A stretch of DNA of 64,000 bases from Fusibacter sp963666805 (GTDB taxonomy: Bacteria; Bacillota; Clostridia; Peptostreptococcales; Acidaminobacteraceae): the NCBI GenBank assembly GCA_963666805.2, contig CAXXWR010000003.1:558001-622000 (forward strand), in the 5' to 3' direction. Made by a program: the position numbers and the translations under genes. This document shows positions 52,843 to 62,324 of the stretch, piece after piece. The stretch's first letter is position 1; every line of letters starts with the position of its first letter. The notes beneath the pieces are model-generated. The model ran no database searches, had not been told where the DNA came from, and saw only the letters and a program-made list of their open reading frames with translations.

Positions 52843-53652
52843 TTATTTGATTTGTGTTACAACACGTTGAGGGTATGGGATATCAATTTGTTCTCTATCG
52901 AGTGCTTCTTTCACTTCTTCCATCATTGTAAAATAAACGTCCCAATAATCAGATGCATCTACCCACACTCTTACCTTATAAACAAGCGCACTGTCGCCAT
53001 GGGCTGCTAAACGGATAAAGGGTTCTGGATCACTCTTTATTTTATCATTTTGCTCAATAACGCCACGAATAGTCTGCTTCACATGGTCAATGCTACTACC
53101 GTAGCCAACACCGAACTCAAAATCTACACGACGTGTTGGATTGGCTGAATAATTCACCACAGAACTCCCTGAAATAGAAGCATTAGGAATAACAATTTTA
53201 CGATTGTCTGGAGTGGTCAATTCAGTATAGAAGAGACTAATACCAGAAACGGTTCCTGAATGACCTGCACCTTCTATATAGTCTCCCACTTTAAAGGGAT
53301 GAAGTGCTGTAATTAAAACGCCACCTGCAAGGTTAGATAAACTGCCTTGTAGGGCCAAACCGATTGCTAAACCAGCTGCTCCTAATACCGCTACAAACGT
53401 TGCTGATGGAACACCTGCTATCAAAATAGCAGATACGAGTACGAGTGCCTTAAGTCCAAATTTGAAGGCTGAACCTGAAAAGGATTGAAGGGTAGGGTCC
53501 ATTTTTTTCCATCCCTTACTTTTAGTAATAAGCTTTTCTAGATAATTAGTTAATTTAAAACCAATCAATAAGACCAATAATGCAACAATAATTTTACCGC
53601 CATAAGTGATGATTGCTGTTTTTACATATAGACTAATTTGCATAAATGTCAT
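52843..53652 (-). CDS. mscS: Small-conductance mechanosensitive channel MscS
   Basis: 269 aa. Three N-terminal helices end in the pore helix AVLGAAGLAIGLALQGSLSNLAGGVLI, the Ala/Gly-rich TM3 of MscS. The beta domain follows with PFKVGDYIE and TELTTPDNRKIVIPNASI. It releases solutes on hypo-osmotic shock as a heptamer. AAGGAGG precedes the ATG. Confidence 0.93.
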   Translation of the reverse strand: MTFMQISLYVKTAIITYGGKIIVALLVLLIGFKLTNYLEKLITKSKGWKKMDPTLQSFSGSAFKFGLKALVLVSAILIAGVPSATFVAVLGAAGLAIGLALQGSLSNLAGGVLITALHPFKVGDYIEGAGHSGTVSGISLFYTELTTPDNRKIVIPNASISGSSVVNYSANPTRRVDFEFGVGYGSSIDHVKQTIRGVIEQNDKIKSDPEPFIRLAAHGDSALVYKVRVWVDASDYWDVYFTMMEEVKEALDREQIDIPYPQRVVTQIK

Positions 53653-53688
53653 ACAATTGCCTCCTTCTATTTTTAATCGTTTTTTTAT

Positions 53689-54510
53689 TTAAAGTTTATC
53701 AATGGCGTGAAAATGAGGTTTCATCTTATCATAGCTCGTGATGTACTTAAAGCCAAGTGCCTTTAGCATTTCAATGTTGTCTTCAAAATGTGTCCCTAAG
53801 TAATCTGTTGTATGGGCATCACTCCCTAAGGTAATAATTTCACCACCGCACGCCTTATAAAATTTTAAAATATCAGGGGTTGGGTTGTTAACACCTAATC
53901 CATACTTATACCCCCCTGCATTGACTTCTATTCCCTTGCCGTTGTAAGCCAAATGTTTAAACAAATCTTCAAGAATATCAAAATGTTGATGAACATCATG
54001 ATTGACAAGGTCTTTTTTATACCTTACATAGAGGTCTAAATGACCGAGTACACTGTATTGATCCGACATCTTGGCACAGGCATTATACATCTCATAGTAG
54101 TGCCTCACACTTTCAAAATCTGTCTTACCTTGGAAATATTTTTGATAATAAAGGTCTGTACGATCTACCGTATGCTGAGACGCCAGTACAAAATCAAAAT
54201 CATAACGCCCAACAAACTGGTCCATTCGCTCTTTTAAATGGGGCTGTACACCAAATTCTACCCCCGTCTTCAAATTAATTTTGTCTCTATATTGTAAGCG
54301 AAAAGCTTCAATTGTTTTAAAATAATCTTCTACGTCAAAAATCCAATCCACGTTTTTGGCTTCATCATCATAATCAAAATCTACATGGTCGGTAAAACAA
54401 AGTTCTGTAATGCCTTCTTCAATGGCTGATTCTATCACTGACTGCATCGGCGTTTCAGAATCATTTGAAAAAGATGTATGGACATGATAATCAAATTTAT
54501 TTTTAAGCAT
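53689..54510 (-). CDS. PHP-family phosphatase, HisJ-like
   Basis: 273-aa PHP-domain metalloenzyme. Ligands appear as DYHVHTSFSND, FTDHVDFDY, GVEFGVQPH, LASQHTVD, LGHLDLY and GSDAHTTDYLG, the order seen in histidinol-phosphate phosphatase HisJ. The his operon at 11-17.6 kb has no phosphatase (its HisB is dehydratase only), so this gene may supply it. PHP proteins are functionally diverse, so the name is tentative. It lies 36 bp upstream of mscS on the same strand. Confidence 0.78.
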   Translation of the reverse strand: MLKNKFDYHVHTSFSNDSETPMQSVIESAIEEGITELCFTDHVDFDYDDEAKNVDWIFDVEDYFKTIEAFRLQYRDKINLKTGVEFGVQPHLKERMDQFVGRYDFDFVLASQHTVDRTDLYYQKYFQGKTDFESVRHYYEMYNACAKMSDQYSVLGHLDLYVRYKKDLVNHDVHQHFDILEDLFKHLAYNGKGIEVNAGGYKYGLGVNNPTPDILKFYKACGGEIITLGSDAHTTDYLGTHFEDNIEMLKALGFKYITSYDKMKPHFHAIDKL

Positions 54511-54598
54511 AATCTACCTCCGTTGTGCTTATTATACCTAATTTTATACCCTTTGACACGTCATTAAGAAAATTTATCACCTATCAATTGGAGCATAA

Positions 54599-54638
54599 AA
54601 AAAGCAGCGAGTCCTTTAGCAAGGCATACGCTACTTTT
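54599..54638 (-). terminator. Terminator of copper operon
   Basis: Minus-strand AAAAGTAGCG and CGCTGCTTTT arms (one G-U pair) around a 19-nt loop, then a T run. Confidence 0.7.
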
Positions 54639-54729
54639 TAATATTTTAATAACAGCCCGTGAGAATCCTTACTTTTGCTTGAAATGATTATCGTGGAAAC
54701 CACTAGAGCTATCATTATTGAGTTGACAA

Positions 54730-54999
54730 TTACTTGTAGTACCTATCAAGAATATCGATAATTTCTTCGATTTTCTCATCACCATTATGCTGTTCAAAGG
54801 CATCTTTCACGCATGTTTCCATATGGTTCTTTAGAATCAAATTATTGGCCTTTTTAAGAAGCGCTTGAGATGCCAAAATTTGCTTTGAAATATCAATGCA
54901 ATATCGCTCATTTTCAATCATTCTTATAATGCCTTCAATTTGACCTTTAGATGTCTTTAACAACTTTAAGGTCGCCTCTCGATCTTTCTTTTCTCCCAT
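54730..54999 (-). CDS. csoR: CsoR-type copper-sensing repressor
   Basis: 89-aa all-helical repressor. The Cu(I) ligands Cys-His-x3-Cys are in ENERYCIDISKQI and LKNHMETCVKDAF. It lies 7 bp after copA and is probably co-transcribed. The G-rich inverted repeat upstream of copA is the expected operator; Cu(I) binding would release it. Confidence 0.93.
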   Translation of the reverse strand: MGEKKDREATLKLLKTSKGQIEGIIRMIENERYCIDISKQILASQALLKKANNLILKNHMETCVKDAFEQHNGDEKIEEIIDILDRYYK

Positions 55000-55006
55000 A
55001 TGCAGC

Positions 55007-55213
55007 CTACTTTACACTGACTACATCGTAGCCAGCTTCTTCAACAACCGCTTTAAGCACATCGTTTTTGACTGAATCAGGTGCTTCGACAACTGCCTTT
55101 TTATCCTCTAAAAAGACCTCTGCACTGACACCGTCTATGCCGTTTAATGCCTTTTCAACTCTCATTTTACAGTGATTACAACTCATACCTTCGATTATCA
55201 TTTCTTTCTTCAT
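55007..55213 (-). CDS. CopZ-like chaperone domain with internal start
   Basis: In-frame segment of the copA gene encoding a complete 68-aa HMA domain (MKKEMIIEGMSCNHCKMRVEK...). AAGGAG lies 9 bp before its ATG at 55213, as for an independent gene. It may be made both as the CopA C-terminus and as a free copper chaperone. Internal initiation is inferred from the ribosome site only. Confidence 0.5.
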   Translation of the reverse strand: MKKEMIIEGMSCNHCKMRVEKALNGIDGVSAEVFLEDKKAVVEAPDSVKNDVLKAVVEEAGYDVVSVK

Positions 55214-57625
55214 GATTGTATTCTCCTTATTAACGTTTATTTCATCAGACTTTTGAGTCTCATGAGTATTAAGGGCTTTATCTTTCCCTATTTGACTTGT
55301 TTTTTGACTTTCTTCCCGCATTGAAAAAGTTTCAAAATGACTTACACTGGAGACTTTTTCAATGGCTTTTGGCTTAAAGCCTCTTAGCCTTAAGGCGTTT
55401 GTTACAACAGTAACTGAACTTAAACTCATGGCTGCTGCTGCAAACATTGGATTTAACTTAATGCCAAATGGAATAAATAAGACACCTGCTGCTAGTGGAA
55501 TACCCAGTGCGTTGTAGAAAAAGGCCCAGAACAAGTTTTGTTTTATATTTCTAATGGTTTGACGACTTAACTGCACTGCTGTCGCTACATCTCTTAAATC
55601 ATTTTTCATCAGAACGATATCGGCAGATTCAATGGCAATGTCAGTCCCATTTCCAATGGCCATTCCCACATCAGATAAAGCCAGTGCTGGGGAATCATTG
55701 ATCCCATCACCTACCATGGCTACTTTTTTGCCTTGCGATTGAAGTTTTTCAATAACCTCAGCCTTTTCATCAGGAAAAACTTCAGCATAGGCCTTCTCAA
55801 TGCCTACTTGTTTCTGTATATAGCGTGCAGTCTTCTGATTATCACCTGTAAGCATAATCACCTCAAGTCCTAAAGCATGTAACCGATTGATTGCTTCTTG
55901 ACTGGTCGCCTTAGGTTGATCCATCACAGCAATAATCCCTTTAACATAGCCATCAACAGCAATTAGAAGCGGTGTTTTACCTTCTTCTGCTAATTGATTA
56001 TATTGGTTTTCAAAATGAGCCATATCAATAGCGAGTTCTTGCATTATCGCCGGATTTCCTACTGCAACTGATTGTCCTTCAATCTTTCCTGTTAATCCCT
56101 TTCCAGTAACCGCCTTAAATGATTCAACCGCTTTTACAGGAATTTGATGTGCTTTACCATATTCGGTAATCGCATGTGACAATGGATGTTCAGATTGGTC
56201 TTCTATAGAAACAATCAAGCTCAAGATTTCACTTTTTTCAACATCCTCTTTCACTATAATTTCTGTTACAGCGGGTTTTCCTTCTGTAATTGTACCGGTT
56301 TTATCCAGTACAATTGTATCAATTTGATGTGTAATTTCAAGTGCTTCTCCACCCTTAACCAACACACCGTGTTCAGCGCCTTTCCCCGTTCCTACCATAA
56401 TGGCAGTAGGGGTTGCAAGACCCAGAGCACATGGACAAGAAATAACCAATACGGCTATTGCTGTACTCAATGAAAAGACAAAATCATAGCCCATCAACAT
56501 CCACACGACGAAGGTCAAAGCTGAAATAATTAAAACCGTTGGAACAAAAATACCACTTATTTTATCTGCCATCTTAGCAATGGGAGCTTTCTTTGACTGT
56601 GCATCTTGAACCAATTTTATGATTTGAGATAAAGTCGTATCGTTACCGATACGGGTTGCTTTCATTTCTAAAGCACCATTGTTATTAATAGATGCCCCGA
56701 TTAATTCATCATCTATTGTTTTGGGAACAGGTATACTTTCACCTGTGAGCATGGACTCATCTACTGATGATTCTCCCCCAACGACTAACCCATCTACTGG
56801 GATCTTACTTCCAGGTTTAACAACGAGAATATCGCCCAATTGTACTTCACTAATTGGTATTTCTTGAATACCTTCTGCTGTCTTTAAGAAAGCGGTCTTC
56901 GGTGCCAATTCAATTAATTTTTTAATAGCATCCGATGTTTTAGCTTTAGCTCTCGCTTCTAAGTATTTTCCAACTGTAATAAGCGTTAATATGACAGCTG
57001 CTGATTCAAAATAAAGGTCTTTTGCATAAAGAAGCGTCCGTTCAACATCTCCACTTGCTGTTCCTATTATAATTTGAACCAGTGCAAAAAGGCCATAGAG
57101 CACTGAAGCACTTGTACCAATTGCAATCAAGGAATCCATATTAGGACTTCCCTTAAAAAGCGTCCTATAGCCGACTTTATAAAAGGGTAAACCCATGTAC
57201 ATGACAGGCAAGGTTAAAATTAACTGTATCAAGGCAAATCCAAGAGGGGATTCCATTGGACTAATAATGGATGGTAACGGCATTCCCACCATATGACCCA
57301 TCGTAATAATCAACAAAGGGACTGTAAAGAGTAAAGAAACGATGAGTCGTTTCTCATAACGTTTCTTCTCTTTTTGCTGCTCATCTTGAAGCTCCATTTT
57401 AATTTCATCTATCACAGGCGAAGCCTCATACCCTGCCCCGACGACTGCTTTAACAATATCATCTGGCGAAAGGGTCTCGTGGTCATAAGCTACATCCATT
57501 CTTCCTGTCATTAGATTTACACTAACGGATTCTATGCCCTCAAGTTTTGAAACACCACGCTCGACAGCGGCAGAACATGCTGAACACGTCATCCCTCTCA
57601 CATCATATTTTTCTGATTGTGCCAT
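55007..57625 (-). CDS. copA: Copper-exporting P1B-type ATPase with C-terminal CopZ-like domain
   Basis: 872 aa. N-terminal HMA domain GMTCSACSAAVERG, then the P-type core: TGES in SMLTGESIP, the ion-binding CPC in LVISCPCALGLATP, phosphorylation site DKTGTITEG, HP pair in EHPLSHAI, and hinge MVGDGINDSPALALSDVG. After the last helices comes a hydrophilic linker (about 760-800) and a second HMA domain (GMSCNHCKMRVEK). CopA proteins rarely carry an HMA at the C-terminus; it looks like a copZ gene joined by loss of an upstream stop. It exports Cu(I) across the membrane. Confidence 0.93.
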   Translation of the reverse strand: MAQSEKYDVRGMTCSACSAAVERGVSKLEGIESVSVNLMTGRMDVAYDHETLSPDDIVKAVVGAGYEASPVIDEIKMELQDEQQKEKKRYEKRLIVSLLFTVPLLIITMGHMVGMPLPSIISPMESPLGFALIQLILTLPVMYMGLPFYKVGYRTLFKGSPNMDSLIAIGTSASVLYGLFALVQIIIGTASGDVERTLLYAKDLYFESAAVILTLITVGKYLEARAKAKTSDAIKKLIELAPKTAFLKTAEGIQEIPISEVQLGDILVVKPGSKIPVDGLVVGGESSVDESMLTGESIPVPKTIDDELIGASINNNGALEMKATRIGNDTTLSQIIKLVQDAQSKKAPIAKMADKISGIFVPTVLIISALTFVVWMLMGYDFVFSLSTAIAVLVISCPCALGLATPTAIMVGTGKGAEHGVLVKGGEALEITHQIDTIVLDKTGTITEGKPAVTEIIVKEDVEKSEILSLIVSIEDQSEHPLSHAITEYGKAHQIPVKAVESFKAVTGKGLTGKIEGQSVAVGNPAIMQELAIDMAHFENQYNQLAEEGKTPLLIAVDGYVKGIIAVMDQPKATSQEAINRLHALGLEVIMLTGDNQKTARYIQKQVGIEKAYAEVFPDEKAEVIEKLQSQGKKVAMVGDGINDSPALALSDVGMAIGNGTDIAIESADIVLMKNDLRDVATAVQLSRQTIRNIKQNLFWAFFYNALGIPLAAGVLFIPFGIKLNPMFAAAAMSLSSVTVVTNALRLRGFKPKAIEKVSSVSHFETFSMREESQKTSQIGKDKALNTHETQKSDEINVNKENTIMKKEMIIEGMSCNHCKMRVEKALNGIDGVSAEVFLEDKKAVVEAPDSVKNDVLKAVVEEAGYDVVSVK

Positions 57626-57705
57626 ATTCGCTCACCTCTTTGATCTTATTACTATTTCAATCTTATTACTATTTCTTATATTTTTTCAATTCCGCATTGC
57701 TGTAC

Positions 57706-57723
57706 ACACCCCACGGGGGGTGT
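57706..57723 (-). promoter_or_regulatory. CsoR operator of copA
   Basis: ACACCCC-ACGG-GGGGTGT inverted repeat. The G/C-tract arms within T/A flanks match known CsoR operators. A weak -35 (TTGATT) lies upstream of the repeat on the minus strand. Confidence 0.78.
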
Positions 57724-57804
57724 AATCAAATGATAACACTTCTCGTTTATCATGTCAACTCCATCCCTCTTCTATTTTCCTTTTACTATTGAACGCTTAA
57801 AATA

Positions 57805-57833
57805 TTTACTTCAAGAGTAATCTGTGTTAGTAT
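57805..57833 (+). promoter_or_regulatory. Promoter of GltD-like gene
   Basis: TTTACT, 17-bp spacer, TAGTAT, 33 bp before the ATG. Confidence 0.6.
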
Positions 57834-57866
57834 GTTGAACATAAAAAGAGTAGGAGGACACCCGTA

Positions 57867-59144
57867 ATGAGTCACCATGAAATTGATGAAGCCCAACGCT
57901 GTCTTGGCTGTAAGAAACCCAGATGTGTTGAAGGCTGCCCCGTCAATACACCTATCCCTGAATTTATCCGCTTATTTAAAAACAACGATATCTTAGAAGC
58001 AGGGAAAATTTTATTTGAAAACAATCCACTCTCAGTAGTGTGTTCGTTAATCTGTCCTCACGAAAAACAATGTGAAGGTCACTGTATTCTAAACAATAAA
58101 AATCAACCGATTCACATTTCTTCGATTGAAAATTATATTTCCGATTATTATTTAACGGTCATGGATTATAAAGTCCCTTTGAAACGTCAAGAAAATATTG
58201 CCATTATAGGCGCTGGACCTGCTGGCTTAACCGTTGCACTGCTCTTAGCCATTAAGGGTTATCATGTTACTATTCTAGAAGCCAATGACAAAATCGGAGG
58301 CGTCTTACGTTATGGCGTTCCCGACTTTAGACTCCCTAAAACAGTCATTGATCGTATTAAAGAAAAACTTATTGATTTAGGTGTCACTATTAGACCTAAT
58401 ACCCTGATTGGTCCTAACTTAACACTTGACCACCTCATTGCCGATGGCTATGATGCCATCTTTATTGGCACTGGCGTTTGGAAACCTAAACGTCTTAACA
58501 TCCGTGGAGAAAGTTTAGGTCATGTCCACTACGGCATTGATTATCTTAAAAATCCAAATGTCTATGACTTGGGTGATCGCGTTGTCGTCATTGGCGCTGG
58601 TAATGCTGCAATGGACGTAGCCAGAACGGTTCTACGTCATGGGTCGAGACATGTTACCATCATGTACAGAAAAGATCAACCACAAATGTCCGCCAATAAG
58701 CACGATCAAGACTATGCTAAAGCAGATGGCGTCACTTTTAAATTTTATGCCCAACCTGTAGAACTTACTAAAGAAGGCGTTAAGTATTGTAAAACAGCTA
58801 GTCATGAAGACGAAAAGGGCCAATTAATTTGGGAGACTTTTGAAGATCAACAATTTTTAGAAAAAGCTGATTCTATTATTGTTGCTGTCAGTCAAGGCCC
58901 ACACAACAATATCGTTTCTAATACAGACCATATTACAACCAACCGCTATGGACTGGTTATTACAGATGATTCAGGTAGAACGACACGAGAAGGTGTCTTT
59001 GCTTCCGGCGATGTCGTAACAGGTGCCAAAACAGTTGTCGAAGCTGTCAAATACTCTAAATTGGCTGTCAATGCTATTGAAGCGTATTTAGAAGAAAAAG
59101 CAAAGCATAAATCAGTCACTCGAACACTTAAAGATTCATTATAG
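57867..59144 (+). CDS. GltD-like NAD(P)-dependent Fe-S flavoprotein
   Basis: 425 aa. The N-terminal domain has Cys motifs for two [4Fe-4S] clusters (RCLGCKKPRCVEGCPVN and CSLICPHEKQCEGHCI). FAD-binding IAIIGAGPAGLTVALLL and NAD(P)-binding VVVIGAGNAAMDVART follow, then GVFASGDVVTGAKTVVEA. This architecture is shared by glutamate synthase small subunit, NfnB and SudA-type oxidoreductases. No glutamate synthase large subunit or NfnA is adjacent, so the electron partner is unknown. AGGAGG precedes the ATG. Confidence 0.88.
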   Translation: MSHHEIDEAQRCLGCKKPRCVEGCPVNTPIPEFIRLFKNNDILEAGKILFENNPLSVVCSLICPHEKQCEGHCILNNKNQPIHISSIENYISDYYLTVMDYKVPLKRQENIAIIGAGPAGLTVALLLAIKGYHVTILEANDKIGGVLRYGVPDFRLPKTVIDRIKEKLIDLGVTIRPNTLIGPNLTLDHLIADGYDAIFIGTGVWKPKRLNIRGESLGHVHYGIDYLKNPNVYDLGDRVVVIGAGNAAMDVARTVLRHGSRHVTIMYRKDQPQMSANKHDQDYAKADGVTFKFYAQPVELTKEGVKYCKTASHEDEKGQLIWETFEDQQFLEKADSIIVAVSQGPHNNIVSNTDHITTNRYGLVITDDSGRTTREGVFASGDVVTGAKTVVEAVKYSKLAVNAIEAYLEEKAKHKSVTRTLKDSL

Positions 59145-59167
59145 AATAGAATAAATTCAGTCAATAT

Positions 59168-59206
59168 AAAAAGCGAGCCCCTATAAAATAGGACCTCGCT
59201 TTTTTT
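59168..59206. terminator. Bidirectional terminator gltD-like / leuS
   Basis: AAAAAGCGAG and CTCGCTTTTT arms with T-rich tails on both strands, between convergent genes. Confidence 0.9.
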
Positions 59207-59218
59207 ATGTTATTCTTT

Positions 59219-61627
59219 CTATTTTACGACGATATTGAAAATTTTACCTGGTACAAAAATTTCTTTGACGATGTTTTTGCCTTCTATAAACTGGATGACT
59301 TTGTCATCTTTCATTGCTAAGTCATGAGCAACCTCTTTAGTCGCATCTATTGGAAGTGTAATAGTTGATCTCACTTTACCATTGATTTGAACAGCCATTT
59401 CGATAACATCATCTACGACTTTGTTTTCATCATATGCTGGCCATGACTGGTCAGATACTTTTTGGTCATAACCGAGGTTTTCCCAAATTTCTTCAGTGAT
59501 ATGTGGTGCAACTGGGTTAAGTAAGATTAAGAAAGTCTTCATCTCATCTTCTGTTAAATGGTCTGCTTTTTTAAAGTCATTAAGCAAGCTCATTAACGCT
59601 GCAATTGCTGTGTTAAATTTAAGAGACTCATAATCTTCAGATACTTTTTTAATGGTCTTATTCATTGATACTTCAAGTGCTTTTGAGAAGCCCTTATCTG
59701 ATGTCACATTGTCTTGGAGTACCCATACACGGTCTAAGAATCTTCTACAGCCTTTAACACTGTTGTCTGACCAAGGGACGCTTTTTTCAAAGTCTCCAAT
59801 GAACATTTCATAAAGTCTTAAAGTATCTGCACCAAATTCATCAATGATATCATCAGGGTTGACAACGTTGCCTCTTGATTTAGACATTTTTTCGTTATTG
59901 CCACCCATAATCATCCCATGAGAAGTTCTCTTTTGGTAAGGTTCTTTAGTCGGAACAACACCAATATCATATAAGAACTTATGCCAGAATCTTGAATACA
60001 ATAAATGAAGAGTTGTATGTTCCATCCCACCATTGTACCAATCCACTGGTAACCAGTATTTTAAAGAATCCATGCTTGCAAGCATATCATCATTATGAGG
60101 ATCACAGTATCTAAGGAAGTACCAGCTAGAACCTGCCCATTGCGGCATGGTATCTGTTTCTCTGTGCGCTGGTCCACCACATACTGGACAAGTTGTCTCA
60201 ATCCAATCAGTCATCGCTGCAAGAGGTGATTCACCATTATCAGTTGGTTCATAACTTTCAACTTCTGGTAATTTAAGGGGTAATTCAGATTCAGGTAGTG
60301 GTACCCAGCCATGTTCTTCACAGTGTACGAGTGGAATAGGTTCTCCCCAGTATCTTTGTCTTGAGAATACCCAATCTCTAAGCTTAAAGTTTGTTTTCTT
60401 TTCCCCTAAGCCTTTTTCACTTAAAAAATCAGCGATTTTTTCTTTGGCTTCTGGCACTTTAAGACCATTTAAAATATCTGAATTCACAAGAACGCCATTA
60501 GCTGTATCTGTAAAGGCCTCATTTTGAACATCTCCACCAGCAACCACTTCAATAATTTTAATGCCAAATTTCTTAGCAAATTCCCAGTCTCTTGTATCAT
60601 GAGCAGGAACCGCCATAATCGCACCTGTTCCATAGCTCATAAGAACATAATCACTAATCCAGATTGGAATTTCTTTATTGTTAGCAGGGTTAATCGCTTT
60701 AATGCCTTTGATTTCTACCCCTGTCTTGTCCTTGTTCATTTCAGTTCTTTCAAAATCTGATTTACGCTTAGCCATTTCTTGATAGTCATGAAGTGCATCC
60801 ATGTTTTCAATCTGATCAGCATGTTCTTTGATAATGGGATGTTCTGGACTTACAACCATATAAGTTGCACCATAAATGGTGTCAGGACGTGTTGTATAAA
60901 CACGAAGCTTATCACCTACAGTGGTTGCAAAGTCAATCTCCATCCCTTGAGATTTACCAATCCAGTTGATTTGTTGAGTTTTAACACGTTCAATATAATC
61001 AAGATCACTTAAATCTTCAATTAATCGGTCTGCATATTCAGTAATTTTGAGCATCCATTGTGATTTAGATTTTTTAACGACTTCTCCGCCACAACGTTCA
61101 CAAACGCCACCAACAACTTCTTCATTGGCAAGTCCTACTTTACAAGAAGTACACCAGTTGATGTCCATTTCTTTTTTATAAGCCAACCCTTTTTCAAAGA
61201 GTTTAATAAAAATCCATTGTGTCCATTTAAAATAGTCAGGATCAGTCGTATTGATTTCTCTAGACCAGTCAAAGGACATTCCTAAGCTTTTAAGTTGTGC
61301 CTTAAATTTAGCCACATTGTTTTTAGTTACAATTGCTGGATGAATTTTATTTTTGATGGCGTAGTTTTCAGTTGGAAGTCCGAAAGCATCCCACCCCATT
61401 GTATAAAGAACATTGTAGCCTTCAAGTCTTCTTTTTCTTGCTACAATATCAAGTGCTGTATAAGGTCTTGGATGTCCTACATGCAAACCTTGTCCTGATG
61501 GATAAGGAAATTCAACTAATGGGTAATATTTGGGTTTTGAATAGTCATTATACGCTTTAAAGGTTTCATTTTCGTCCCATATTTTTTGCCATTTCTTCTC
61601 AATGTCCATGTGCAAATAATCTTTCAT
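59219..61627 (-). CDS. leuS: Leucyl-tRNA synthetase
   Basis: 802-aa class I synthetase. HIGH motif as LHVGHPRPYT, KMSKS motif in NNEKMSKSRGN, zinc-type CTSCKVGLANEEVVGGVCERCGG (two Cys pairs, starting CTSCKVG), and the CP1 editing domain (TRPDTIYGATYMVVS; MAVPAHDTRDWEFA). It lies behind a T-box leader with a Leu specifier, so it is induced when tRNA-Leu is uncharged. Confidence 0.97.
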   Translation of the reverse strand: MKDYLHMDIEKKWQKIWDENETFKAYNDYSKPKYYPLVEFPYPSGQGLHVGHPRPYTALDIVARKRRLEGYNVLYTMGWDAFGLPTENYAIKNKIHPAIVTKNNVAKFKAQLKSLGMSFDWSREINTTDPDYFKWTQWIFIKLFEKGLAYKKEMDINWCTSCKVGLANEEVVGGVCERCGGEVVKKSKSQWMLKITEYADRLIEDLSDLDYIERVKTQQINWIGKSQGMEIDFATTVGDKLRVYTTRPDTIYGATYMVVSPEHPIIKEHADQIENMDALHDYQEMAKRKSDFERTEMNKDKTGVEIKGIKAINPANNKEIPIWISDYVLMSYGTGAIMAVPAHDTRDWEFAKKFGIKIIEVVAGGDVQNEAFTDTANGVLVNSDILNGLKVPEAKEKIADFLSEKGLGEKKTNFKLRDWVFSRQRYWGEPIPLVHCEEHGWVPLPESELPLKLPEVESYEPTDNGESPLAAMTDWIETTCPVCGGPAHRETDTMPQWAGSSWYFLRYCDPHNDDMLASMDSLKYWLPVDWYNGGMEHTTLHLLYSRFWHKFLYDIGVVPTKEPYQKRTSHGMIMGGNNEKMSKSRGNVVNPDDIIDEFGADTLRLYEMFIGDFEKSVPWSDNSVKGCRRFLDRVWVLQDNVTSDKGFSKALEVSMNKTIKKVSEDYESLKFNTAIAALMSLLNDFKKADHLTEDEMKTFLILLNPVAPHITEEIWENLGYDQKVSDQSWPAYDENKVVDDVIEMAVQINGKVRSTITLPIDATKEVAHDLAMKDDKVIQFIEGKNIVKEIFVPGKIFNIVVK

Positions 61628-61648
61628 AGATAGCTTCTCTCCTTTTAC

Positions 61649-61895
61649 AAAAAATAAGAGCCCTTCGTTTAGAGACGAAGGGCTCGCGTTACCACTCTAA
61701 TTGATTTTGTAGACACTCAAAATAGAATCTATAAAATCCGCTTAAGGCCAATATCGGAGCAACCCGATTGATGCTTATCACATCAATAGCTTATGGACGA
61801 GTTCAAAAGCCAATACAACTATCTTTCACCAACCGATAGCTCTCTACTTGTTTAAACTTTTTACTAATTCCAATCATCGCATTTAAATATAATAA
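61649..61895 (-). promoter_or_regulatory. T-box riboswitch of leuS, specifier CTC
   Basis: Minus-strand leader with stem I features AGAGAGCTATCGGTTGGTG, specifier region TTGAACTCGTCC (CTC at 61799-61801, Leu), and the T-box proper AGAGTGGTAACGCG. The bulge TGGT would pair with the tRNA end ACCA. A terminator (GAGCCCTTCGT and complement, 61658-61685) with a T-rich end follows. A weak promoter (TCGACA, TATTAT, 18-bp spacer) lies upstream near 61890-61915. Confidence 0.95.
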
Positions 61896-61944
61896 GTGTA
61901 TTATAATATAATTGTCGATGATAATCAATATGTAGAACGATTAA

Positions 61945-62214
61945 TTAAGCGTGTTTTGTGCCAGAGTCGAGACAAGTTGCCACATAATCAAAGATTTGGT
62001 CACTGGTCAATCGCGAAGCATCTAAAACCATAGTCCTATTTTCACCTTCACCAAAATAACTCACCGACTCTATTTCTTCATATTCAGCATCAACATCATG
62101 GATAATCATGACCCGACTATCAAGTCCACTTTCCCTATAAGAAACGACTTCATAGCCTCGCTCTGCCAATTTTTTTGAAAGTGACTCTAAACCTCTTTGT
62201 ACCGCTATTTTCAT
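61945..62214 (-). CDS. UPF0180 family protein (YkuS-like)
   Basis: 89 aa. KIAVQRGLESLSKKLAERGYEVV at the N-terminus and VLDASRLTSDQIFDYV at the end match the UPF0180/YkuS family of small cytoplasmic proteins with unknown function. A purine-rich AAAGGAGG precedes the ATG. It is upstream of leuS on the same strand but outside its T-box unit. Confidence 0.82.
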   Translation of the reverse strand: MKIAVQRGLESLSKKLAERGYEVVSYRESGLDSRVMIIHDVDAEYEEIESVSYFGEGENRTMVLDASRLTSDQIFDYVATCLDSGTKHA

Positions 62215-62324
62215 AGTGACACCTCCTTTATGACTTTTTACCCTTTTTTACTAATGATTAACCCCTATTTGTATAAGTTCGCCCATTTTTTACGATTCGT
62301 TTTTATTTTTATATCTTTAATCTG

